Assembly: GCA_951394045.1 (NCBI GenBank)
Contig: OX595994.1
Span: 1,736,001-1,800,000, forward strand
Direction of reading: 5' to 3'
Length of the DNA stretch: 64,000 bases
From: Nitzschia sp. DOCU1
Taxonomy: Eukaryota > Bacillariophyta > Bacillariophyceae > Bacillariales > Bacillariaceae
Shown: positions 34,400 through 43,681 of the stretch, piece by piece
Layout: each line of letters begins with the position of its first letter
Numbering within the stretch: position 1 is the stretch's first letter
Notes under the pieces: generated by a model
Database searches by the model: none
The model's input: the letters and a program-made list of their open reading frames with translations, nothing else
What the model was told of the DNA's origin: nothing
Position numbers and translations under genes: made by a program

Positions 34400-37300
34400 A
34401 TGCTCGACATACCCTTGACGGACAATCCAAACTCTAATGTGATGGGATCGCAACAGAATGATGCGTCTCAGCCTCGACGACAGCGCCGAGAATCACATGG
34501 CCTTGATGCTCCTCCTTCTTCTCGTCGCGGATCGAACACAACTACCCGAAACGGATTCCCGGCTGCGACCCCTCCGCACCTTCGACAGGGGCGAGAGTTG
34601 GCAGCATCTACCAGCAGCGCATTCCCGGTTGCCTCGTCGCATCTTCGACAGGGGCGAGAGTTGGCCTTTAGCGCGGCATACCCCGTTGCCCCTCAACGTC
34701 ATCGCCCGGGCCGCGAGTTGGCAGCATCTACCGGCAGCAGTGCATTCCCTGTTAACCCTTCGCATCATCTTCGACAGGGGCGAGAGTTGGCCTTTAGCGC
34801 ATACCCCGTTGCCCCTCAACGTCATCGACCGGGCCGCGAGTTTGCAGCATCGACCGGCAGCAGTGCATTCCCTGTTAACCCTTCGCATCATCTTCGACAG
34901 GGGCGAGAGTTTGCAGCATCCAACATTTCTCCAACCAGCACGGCATTCCCCATTGCTCCTCCTCATCTTCGACTGGGGCGCGAGTTGGCGGCATCCAACA
35001 TAGCTACCACCAGCACATTCCCTTTTGCCCCTACGCACCATCATCGACTGGGACGTGATTTGGCGGCTTCGCACTTGTCTAACACCAGCACATTTCTTTC
35101 CGAGTCGCGTCGATTTGACCTGACGCCCGCTGACCCAACTAATCTGCAACTCCTGACGGGCGGATGGCGCCATCGAACCTTTGCTCGAGTGCTTCAAAAG
35201 ACGCAGAATAGCTACTACAAATCTTTTGCGTTCATGTTGATCTTGTGCACGCTGATTACGCCCGTCATAAGTTTCTTGACATACTCCGCCATAAAAAATC
35301 CGGATGATGCCTTTTTGGACTTCGAAAATACTGCCATCAAAGTGGCAAACCTGGCCATTGCAGCTATCTCCGGAACCAGAGAACTCCTACTCTTTGTTTT
35401 GGCCTTCAGGGTGATCAAAAAGAAATCAATCATATACCCCTTGACGGCGCACATCATTATTTGGGCTGCGAATTTGGCAGTTTGGATCCGAATCCTGTAC
35501 ACGACCAGCTGGACGTCGGGTGACATTTATATTCTGTCGATTGCCGGAATCATGAGTGGCATCCAGTTGAATACCTTCATGCTCCTCAATGCAATTTTCG
35601 ACCCACTGATCAAGACCACTCAGGGCGTCACGTATCGAATCGACGACACTATTCCGTGCAGTGCGGTGGAAAAGCTTATCGATGAATCAGACATTGCTCA
35701 AAAGTACAGTGTCGTTCTCAAGGCAGAACTGGAATCTGCTGATTTCGATCAACAAGGTGAGCTGAATCACTTTAAGTTCTTTGAGTTCAACAATAAAGCC
35801 GCGCGGTGGTCGAAGAAATGGTCTTCCAGGGAAGAGGATGAAACCGAACGTGTCCGCCTCAAAAGCTTGCTCGAGAAACTCCAGTTCCACTATTTGATCG
35901 AAGAGAATGATCAAGAATCTGAGAGAAGCGCTCCGAATGAAGAGAAGATCGCGCACCCGGAAAATATTGACGAGAGCCAAGGACAACTGAACGACGACAT
36001 CGAGGATAACATGGCGACCTCGGAGAATAGCCATGATGAGCAAGGGCAACTTTACGACAACAACCAGGTAAACGACCATGTTGAACAACAAGACTTTCAC
36101 ACGCCGCAAGAAGGTGTCGTTGAATGCCTCTTCCGTACTCTTGCACAACTGTTCGAGGGCCAGAAGCTCCGGGGTTTCTTTTGGGTCTTCAATGTCTTTG
36201 CCATGGCACTCTTGCAGTTCTGGTCTTTTTCTCTCACTGGAAATTTGCTCAACTTGGGCATTGCCGTCAATGATGGAATGGACAAGAGGCATGACCTCAA
36301 TATGACAGTGGTACTTCTCGTGGGGGTGCTGACGTGTAATGTCTTGACGTTCTATGCCTCAGCTTGGCTGGTGGCTCGCCTCATTGCCAACGCCAAGGCA
36401 AGGCTTCAAGGAGAAATATCACTCCGCGTACTTTACTGCGGACCGGAATTTGAAGACAACTTCAGTCCTGGGGATCTTGGTTATGCGTTCGCAGGGAGCA
36501 TGTCCAAAGTCGAGGCGTTGTGGGACGACCTTCAATTCAATCTTATGTTTCCGCTCGCGTCTCTATTTTCAGCGGTACTTTTCTTTTCGTTGTTGGACGT
36601 AGGATATGCCATGTTCACGGTTGCTGCCATTCCGGTAGTTTTCTTGTTGCAACAGGTGCTCGGAAGACGAGCCACGGCCGCATCCGACAGAGCCACACAT
36701 TCAACCGGGTTGCTAATGGGACGATTCCAGAATGTGGTCGACATTCACAAGGCATCCAAGTTGTACCAGAGCGAGAATTTCTTGTGGGATCGTCTCAGCG
36801 AGCAGCTGTACAAGTCAAGGGAGGACAACCGCACCAGTCTCTTGTGGGGAAACGTTTTTGGCGCGGCCTTCAATACCGTTGCAGCCTACCTCGTCACTAT
36901 CACTCTCGTGGTGCTGACCTATTCCTTGTCGACTGGCAAGATTTCAGCTGGAGACTTCGTGTCGTTGACATATTTCGTCAATGGAACCGTCAAACCTCTG
37001 GAACAGCTGGGTCTCTTTGCCGGCCGCCTTGCGTTCTGGTCCGGAGCCATCCAAGATGTTGAGGCCGTTTTGAGCTATGAGCCCAAGCTTGGCGGGAAGA
37101 ACGACGACAACAACGAAGAAGTGGTAAAGGATCAAGACGAGGATGCTGCATGTAGCAAAGCCAAGATATTGTCCTTGAAGCGAAAATTAGACATCGAGAA
37201 CGTTGTTTTCAAGTATGGAGAAGACCAGCCGGCAGTTCTCAAGGGAGTCTCTGCCTCGATGCCTGCTGGAACGTACAACTGTATCTTCGGTCTGTCCGGC

Positions 37301-38064
37301 TGTGGCAAATCCACGTTGTTGACTCTTCTGGAAGGTTTCAATAAATGCACAGAGGGACGCATTTGCTTTGATGGCGTAGATATTGCTTCTGTTCCCGCGG
37401 ACCAACTTCGTCAGAACCTTGGTGTAGTCTTCCAGGAGACGCACGTCTTGGATGGTTCGATTCTGGACAATATCGGCTTTGGTTATGACAAGCCGTTGGG
37501 TTCTTCTCGAACGAAAACGAAGGGAAAGATGGATACAGTTCATGTCCCATTCCCAAAAGAGCGGATCATTCAAGCTGCGAAGGATGCTCATATCCATGAC
37601 TTTATCGAGACGCTTCCACAGAAATATGATACTATCATCGGTGCCGAGGCCGACATCTCTCTGAGTGGTGGGCAGTTGCAGCGAGTCTGTGGGTTGGCGA
37701 GAGCTTTGCTCCGAAACCCGGCGCTCCTGATTTTGGATGAAGCAACGAGGTGAGTGATGAATAATTTCAAATGAAGATAAGACGGCGCTGTGATTTCATA
37801 TACAAAGAACGATGCACTTACCACTTTTTGTCTGATTCGTCCAGTGCACTGGATAAAATTTCGGAGCAGGCCGTGATCAATACCGTCTTGGCGCTTCGAG
37901 AAAAGGGAATGACGACCGTGAGTGTATCCCATCATCCCAACACGGCGCAAAATGCCGACAATATTTTGGTCTTGGACAGGGGTCTTGTTGATCAGACCGG
38001 AACGTACCAAGAGCTTATGGAAGAGGGAGGAATTTTCGCCGATTTGGTGGCTGCAGGCGAGTAG
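34400..38064 (+). CDS. ABC transporter with N-terminal tandem peptide repeats
   Basis: Exons 34400..37749 and 37845..38064 give 1189 residues; the 95-bp intron (ACGAG/GTGAGT ... CGTCCAG/TGCAC) falls between Walker B and the D-loop. Residues about 55-230 hold eight degenerate peptide repeats around HLRQGRELAAS. A first hydrophobic block (about 275-400) is followed by an acidic linker (about 470-570) and an ABC membrane domain (about 590-900). The nucleotide-binding domain has Walker A GLSGCGKST (about 964), signature LSGGQLQR (about 1088) and Walker B LLILDEATSALD. One ATPase domain means a half-transporter that should dimerise. An extra N-terminal membrane block suggests a TAP- or ABCB/ABCC-like form. 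Substrate unknown. A fragment of a paralog is at 55985..56220. Confidence 0.88.
34570..35080 (+). repeat. Coding repeat, eight units of HLRQGREL type
   Basis: DNA-level repeats of about 57-69 bp around CATCTTCGACAGGGGCGAGAGTT. Two unit types alternate: HLRQGREL and QRHRPGREL. The open frame is kept throughout, so the repeat number may vary between alleles. Confidence 0.8.
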
Positions 38065-38217
38065 TACACTAGCGACCTTGTCCGTTATTAAATGATGTGC
38101 TGCTGTATAAGGCGAATCAACAACTATCAACTTTGTAGATTTGCACTTTGTTGAAAACAGAGCCGTTCCCACACGCAAATAGACCAGCAATAAGAACCAG
38201 AGGACGTGGAGCTCATG

Positions 38218-38375
38218 AAAGGCAATCTTGGACCCACTCTCAAAGTTATCCGCTTTCAGCAGCCGCAGCGATTAGCGGGAACTATCCGTTGTTCGAAGCC
38301 TTCGGCCCTGATACTCAAGCTGCAACGACGTGTCCACTCGGTCAAGGCTTCCTCGAATCTCTTCGGTCATGACTG
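38218..38375 (-). pseudogene. Decayed last exon of a sepiapterin-reductase-like gene
   Basis: On the minus strand the frame reads MTEEIRGSLDRVDTSLQ and then degenerates. It corresponds to MVEEIRANLDRVDASLQ in exon 2 of the intact reductase at 55614..55811. Nucleotide similarity continues past a frame break through CGGCTGCTGAAAGCGGATAA, the counterpart of the intact gene's CGGCTGCTCAAAGCGGATGA. No exon 1 remains. It is convergent with the ABC transporter, the same arrangement as the intact reductase and the ABC fragment near 56 kb. Confidence 0.85.
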
Positions 38376-38678
38376 TATCAAATGAAGATGCGCTTAAGAG
38401 AAGAAAATCATCCTTTTGACCATACCATTGCCTTTCAATCAGGAAAATTATAGCGACGTTGTAGGCTGGCAGCTGGAGTGGTGTCACCAACGTCACGGTG
38501 GTTGACAAGATCAAACATTTTCCCACCAGTGGATATCCAAGCCACCACAGGAACATTTCCTGCACTAAAGAAAGTATCGCCTCATGGCTTTTTTGTCGAG
38601 GCAAACGAGTTCCTTATCACGAAGGGAACATCAGGCCGCCAAGGTCATTTTGGTCTTCATCCATCTCGTTTCTGCCCC

Positions 38679-39665
38679 TCAAGTCCTCAAGGAAAACACC
38701 ATTGACTCCTCCTCCGTTGGCTTCCACCACATCATGGAGTCATGACCGCGTCCAAAATCTCCCAGGACAGGAAATGCTTGCAGCAGCTCATTGAAACATT
38801 GGTCGCAACGCTGATCCACATGGAAAAAGGGCAAGCAAAGTCGGTGAAAGCGCTTCCTTGCATCCAAGCTGCAGTGATCTGGAGTCAAGCGGCCCCACAT
38901 TGTCCCTTCAGTGAGTGCACATCGAGAAAGATCAATCTCTCTAAGATTAGGACACGTGTTGACAAGGTTCAGAATCCTGTATACCTGATCAGGTAGATTG
39001 ATACATCGTCCCTCAAGGCGTAGGCTCTCAAGTGAATGACAACCTGCTTCCAACACATCTATCAGCCCAACAGGAGGGACTCCCTTGGAAGGAATTATGG
39101 TTAAGTGCGTTATCCCGCAAGAAACGTGATGTAATGTTTCAATCAACGCCCAAAGGATCGCAGGCGACCATACTGGACCGAACCACCATAGTCGTTCCAG
39201 GGAAGAATTGCCTTGGCAAAACTGCCGAAGAATTCTTTCTTCTGTCAGTTGGAGGTCATCGCGTTGATATTTTCGAAAGACCTGGCACGACAAAAAGAGG
39301 CCACTAGACCTGGCTCCTTCGAGCATTCTGCCAAATGGCTCCGTGGAACTGGTGTCTTCTTCGTTAAAATTCAGAGACTCCCATCGACGCCCAGCCGAAG
39401 CCTCGTGATGAAAAAACTCCACAACGGCAGCTGCGACTTCATTAGTCACCAAATCCTCCCCCGGTGTCTCAGCATTGCGTGGGTCAAAGGAAAAGATTTG
39501 ATATAGCTCTTCATCTCTGGCAGACTCCTGGTAACTCCGCAATATTCGGAGTCTTGCCAAGATTTGATCAGCCCCTGCTTCTTCGGGATCGTCATCACTG
39601 TCAGCATAGGTGTCACCAATGAAATAACTGGTGCTGAAAAGATCAAACTGTCGTCCGACAATCAT
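38679..39665 (-). CDS. LRR-like family protein, C-terminally truncated (copy E)
   Basis: An open frame of 328 residues starting at the family ATG (39665, MIVGRQFDLFSTSYF, after TATAAACGATTGG). It keeps the N-terminal helical part and LRR-like middle (NSSLERLWWF, CHSLESLRLEGR, RILNLVNTCPNLREIDLS). It stops at VFSLRT where relatives continue TQLLAFNY for another 100 or so residues. Downstream sequence has no trace of the missing C-terminus, so an end-deletion or rearrangement is likelier than a point stop. The frame is otherwise intact and the family promoter motif is present, so a truncated product is possible; a young pseudogene is the alternative. Confidence 0.6.
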   Translation of the reverse strand: MIVGRQFDLFSTSYFIGDTYADSDDDPEEAGADQILARLRILRSYQESARDEELYQIFSFDPRNAETPGEDLVTNEVAAAVVEFFHHEASAGRRWESLNFNEEDTSSTEPFGRMLEGARSSGLFLSCQVFRKYQRDDLQLTEERILRQFCQGNSSLERLWWFGPVWSPAILWALIETLHHVSCGITHLTIIPSKGVPPVGLIDVLEAGCHSLESLRLEGRCINLPDQVYRILNLVNTCPNLREIDLSRCALTEGTMWGRLTPDHCSLDARKRFHRLCLPFFHVDQRCDQCFNELLQAFPVLGDFGRGHDSMMWWKPTEEESMVFSLRT

Positions 39666-39815
39666 CCAATCGTTTATACCCAGACAAGAACAAACTCGAG
39701 TTTCGTTAGCAATGACAACAGTGAGAAGCATTTTGAGCCCCCCCCCGGTGGGTGTGGTTCGCGACGCTTTTGAGATGAGGCGTCGCTCGGAGGGAGATTG
39801 CGAGTTCGAAGAAAC

Positions 39816-39850
39816 AGTCAAATCAGTCGAAGATTCAAATTCTATTCCGG
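39816..39850 (-). promoter_or_regulatory. LRR-like family upstream motif, copy E
   Basis: Minus-strand GAATCTTCGACTGATTTGAC, about 150 bp before the ATG at 39665; two changes from the version at 27141. Confidence 0.45.
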
Positions 39851-39985
39851 AGACAACTCCGAATAATTGACGTTGGCGGCTAATAAATACGAAGGAAGGA
39901 ATTTCGTTGGCACTCCACAGTTTGAAAATTCCGTCGGAAGCTTTCGTCATCTACTCATTTTTTCTTTCGTTCCGTTGCGTGGACA

Positions 39986-40429
39986 ATGACGACCATGGCT
40001 CGCAAGGTCTTTTGGATGGCAGTTCTTTGCCTCTTTGCTACTACTACTTCCATGGCACATAATCATGAGGTGTTTCACATTGAGGCAGAGAATAACCACA
40101 AGACGGCCACAACGACCTTCTCCGGCGACCATGACGAGCTTGGTGCCAAAGATGAACGATGGACACGACTTTTGGCTCATCGACAGGATCGACGGGTCGA
40201 GTATCAGCATCGATTAGCCAGTATTCGGGATCAACTGGAAGAGACTCCTAGTGATGAGCGTTTGCAACGAAAAGCGATTGCTTACGAGAAAAAGCTGGCC
40301 TCATTGAGTGAAACATTGGATGAAAGGCAGTTGGAGCATTTGGTGAACCGAGAAGAACTCTTTGGTTCCATCATGAAAGAGCAACCAAGATTGCGGGGAT
40401 CTCGTCTGGAGGTAACCACGATGGCGTAG
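39986..40429 (+). CDS. Small secreted protein, coiled-coil, unknown
   Basis: A single-exon protein of 147 residues. MARKVFWMAVLCLFATTTSMA is a good signal peptide with cleavage near SMA-HN. The rest is hydrophilic and Glu/Arg/Leu-rich; LQRKAIAYEKKLASLSETL looks like an amphipathic or coiled-coil helix. There is no plastid F-A-P motif and no retention signal, so secretion is the simplest reading. Many small diatom secreted proteins are lineage-specific; I recognise no family. Confidence 0.6.
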   Translation: MTTMARKVFWMAVLCLFATTTSMAHNHEVFHIEAENNHKTATTTFSGDHDELGAKDERWTRLLAHRQDRRVEYQHRLASIRDQLEETPSDERLQRKAIAYEKKLASLSETLDERQLEHLVNREELFGSIMKEQPRLRGSRLEVTTMA

Positions 40430-41186
40430 GCTAGTCGTTGGTGGAGACTTTGTTCTTCTTCTTGTTGTTGCTCTTGACGAGGAAATAACGAAGAAAAGTG
40501 GTGGGAAAGTCAGTCATTTGTTGTCTTGGTACCCATTTCTATACTCCTATTGGAAGGCTTTACACCCCATGACGATCTGAATAGAGCGAGCCCTCGCTCG
40601 ACGTATAACCGACGACGCTTTCATAGATCTACTCATTATAAAGTCTGCGTACCCTCCCTAGCTACTACTACTAGCAGTCGCTTTTACAGAGTTTCTATAT
40701 GGTTACACCTAGCGACGGGCGGGCCCTTTCTACACCGAGACGGAGCATTCAAATTCCTTTGGATCAAATGTCAAACACGGATATCGTCTGGTTTCGTTGG
40801 CTTGATGAACCTTGTCAGATAAGTCCTGTAGTTTCGTCAAAAAGTCCTTCCACAAATGAATTTCATACTCGGGCGCTCCGTCCTTTCCAAACAAGTCCTC
40901 AAAGGTATTCATTAACGCCAATCGGAAGCGGCGATTTGAGTGCCGCCATAGCGGCACCCAAATCGTTTTTGCGCGCCCGCCCGCCGTTTGGGTGCCGATT
41001 TTTTCGGCATCCAAATCGATTTGGGTGCCGAGCCTGCGGACTTTGAACAAATCCTTGCGTAAACCCGACTTCTGCCGTCTCTATCTTGATCATAGAAACA
41101 ATGCGCAACGACCTGCATCCAACAATCAACCTACTGCATCCGACACCAAACAGTCGCAATGCATTGTTTTATTTCTTCTTGTTACC

Positions 41187-41912
41187 ATGACTTCCAACAA
41201 TCAGAAGAAGAAGGATTTGTCCTACAACCCCTACGGCATGGACTTCCTTGGCGGCATTGAATACGATTCGTCCTTGGGGGTGCTGGAGTACGAACGCGGT
41301 GCTGTTCCCGACCCAGAGGACAAACGGATTGCCGCCTCTCTCTTCTTGGCGAACGAGGAAAACAATCGTCGCACTGGTAAGAATGTCCCACTTCGGAAGA
41401 TTGTCGTGTCGGATATCGGTGGCGGTGTGCGTATGTTCGCCGAACCTGGGCCGGACCCCAGGTTCATGACCTTCGATTTTCCTGACGGGATTTCCGAAGA
41501 GGACGTGAAGGCATTCAAGACTCACATCGACAATTGTCAGGTGTTCACTCTTGCGAAGCCACCTAAGTTCGTTCCACCCTCTGCCGTCGCCGAAGGTACC
41601 ATCAAGGAGTGCGCCTACTGCGGCGAAACCCCCTGTTTCTTGGATCAGACTGGCGATGATACTAGTGGAAAGACAATGAAGGAGTTCCTTTTTGGTGGGA
41701 AGGGCGATGAACTCTACAACCAGGGCATTTCGAATCGCGAGATTCGTTATGCCCTTTACAGGGACGCCACTACTTTTATTAGTGGCTACCTAGGAAAAGG
41801 CAATCGAAAGGAATTGCCTGATTGCGTCGTTCGCGAGATTCGCGACTCTTACCCTGCCGAAGGCGGCAACTACGTCGGCTTCAAGAAGGGCTTCTTGGCA
41901 GAAGATAAGTAG
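41187..41912 (+). CDS. Transposon-borne ORF with Cys motif, unknown
   Basis: A 241-residue single-exon frame starting MTSNNQKKKDLSYNPYG. It has IKECAYCGETPCF (C-x2-C-x4-C) in the middle and a C-terminal block with REIRYALYRDATTFI, LPDCVVREIRDSYP and GNYVGFKKG. The frame is clean while its neighbour in the element is broken, so it may be under selection or simply young. I recall comparable LP-x-CV-x3-IR-x4-P motifs in diatom repeat-associated proteins, but cannot name a family. It might be an accessory or regulatory protein of the transposon. An upstream extension of the frame to 40992 runs into the inverted-repeat region and is not used. Confidence 0.6.
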   Translation: MTSNNQKKKDLSYNPYGMDFLGGIEYDSSLGVLEYERGAVPDPEDKRIAASLFLANEENNRRTGKNVPLRKIVVSDIGGGVRMFAEPGPDPRFMTFDFPDGISEEDVKAFKTHIDNCQVFTLAKPPKFVPPSAVAEGTIKECAYCGETPCFLDQTGDDTSGKTMKEFLFGGKGDELYNQGISNREIRYALYRDATTFISGYLGKGNRKELPDCVVREIRDSYPAEGGNYVGFKKGFLAEDK

Positions 41913-41980
41913 GACTACTCTCCTATTCCTAGTTGTAAGAACGATAATAGTCGCATGAATGAAATCAATTTTAGCTATTA

Positions 41981-42217
41981 TAAAGTACTGCAGCAATGAG
42001 TATTGTCCCCACAATATCCTCTCTCTCGTCAGCTAATATTGTAACAACAATACCCAAATGCCTGCTAAAATGCGTAGAGTCTACAGGGAATTAAAGTACT
42101 GCAGCAATGAGTATTGTCCCCACAATATCCAACCTGCGTCAGCTAATATTGTAACAACAATACCCAAATGCCTGCTAAAACGCGTAGAGTCTACAGGGAA
42201 TTAAAGTACTGCAGCTA
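41981..42217. repeat. Tandem 111-bp repeat, about 2.1 copies
   Basis: Units start TAAAGTACTGCAGC at 41981, 42092 and 42202. The first two full units differ at a few bases (TCTCTCTCG against AACCTGCG). It lies between the two transposon genes, just after the 241-residue ORF. Confidence 0.85.
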
Positions 42218-42235
42218 TAGATGCATATGCTACTA

Positions 42236-43681
42236 CTATACAGTTACAGAGAGAGGCTGTTTCCTCTTTCTGGTTTTACCCAAGCGCTCTTTCAACGCTA
42301 GAAGGGCCGGGTGGGTGTTTTGTATCCGCGCCAGCCCTTGCTCGTTTCGTTTCCAAATTTCCCGTCCTAGTTCGGTGTTCAGTATTTCGTGGCAAGACAA
42401 CCCCTCTGGAAACAACTTGTGTATCTCTCGTCCACTTGCTTCGACATGCATGTGGCATGACCCACAGGTTCGGCACGAAGAAACGCATGCTCTCGTCCCC
42501 TTTTTTATCCCGGTGTACCTGGAATCACGGTGGGCTTGCAGGCAACTCCGTAGTCTCCTCCAGTAGCTCGAAAGTAAACTTTAGGTCGCCGTCCCCTGGC
42601 TGCTCGATTTCTTCTTCTTGTTCTTCGTCGGATACATCCTCGACTTCAACCTCTATTTCGCCAGGAATATTCAGCCATGCGTCGTCGTCTTCATCTAATT
42701 CTTCGCCATCCTGAGAGTCAGAGTCAGCATAAGTAGAACTAGCATTACTGCGGCTAGATCTACCACCAGTTGAAGCAGCTCTAGCACTCTCCCTAGCACT
42801 CTGCGTCAAAGTCGAGACGGAATCGGCTGCCGTCATCATCGCGGCGCGGGCGGCGTATCTCACCGGCGTTGTGAGGACGATAGTCGCTTGGGGCGGTGCA
42901 GGTTCAGGCAGAAACGGGGCGGGTGCATTTGGAACGGGTTGTTCGACACTGAAAGACAACCGAAGCTGTTCTCTGACACCAGTAGGCCCTGCTTGTTCGT
43001 AGTCGTGAGCGGCCTGCTGGAAATATTCCCGGACGTAATCGACAGAAGGATACCATTCGCGCAGCAGTGAACGGTCGACGTTGGCGGGCAACCCAGGGGA
43101 AAACTTTGTCCAATCAACCCGAAACTGGCCGTTGTTCTTCGCTTTATTCGGGCATTCGACAATCAAACCGACAATAGGCCCGTTGATTCCAGGGATTGGA
43201 AAGCCAGTAATGGAATAAAGGCGGGCGTCACCAAGCAATTTTCGCCTTCTGTAGGAAAATTTTTGTTGACGGGTCGACGCAGCACGTGAAGAAGGACGAG
43301 GCTGGCGACTCCCGGCAAGCGCCATGACCCCAGCAAGAGCATCGTCGATGGCAGAAGGATGATCAGCGTCGTTTGCAGTAGGAGAGTCGACACGGGGAGA
43401 GGGTTCGGTGTCATGAAAGAGTCGTATAGGCGGAGGGGGGCCATTTCTTGCGAATTGTCGGCATTTGACACGAAAACGGAATCGGCATTGACGAGGTCGT
43501 TGATGTGGTCATCGCTGACCCTAGACCAGTCATCTGGAGACCTGACACGCCTAGGAGCCGCCACGATCGGCTCAAAGGAATCCTCGACGTCCGTGGGAGG
43601 CAAGGGAGAGGGTGACATGGTGGTGTTATGGCTTTTTGAAAAACTTGCTTCCGACCGGCTCGATTTTGGTGCCTCAAACAC
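42236..43681 (-). pseudogene. Broken transposon gene (possible transposase remnant)
   Basis: Three reading frames must be combined. The N-terminal piece (43681 to about 43440, MFEAPKSSRSEASFSKSH, Ser/Asp-rich) leads into a run of six C bases (43440..43435, minus strand) where the frame shifts. The main piece continues to 42525 and contains LLGDARLYSITGFPIPG, FRVDWTKFSPGLP and a very acidic tail. After its stop, another frame (about 42500-42236) encodes ACVSSCRTCGSCHMHVEA, a Cys-rich segment like the C-terminal finger of piggyBac-type transposases, followed by a basic end. A catalytic DDE domain is not found between the parts, so an internal deletion is likely. The assignment leans on the TTAA ends. 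Confidence 0.55.

Noticed and set aside
34493..35197. Long antisense and plus-two frames over the ABC repeat region
   Set aside because: Repetitive coding DNA opens other frames; neither has a domain, and the real frame continues into the transporter.
38272..38604. Whole 110-codon minus-strand frame as a gene
   Set aside because: Only its last third matches the reductase exon; the rest is unrelated flank, so it is a pseudogene remnant.
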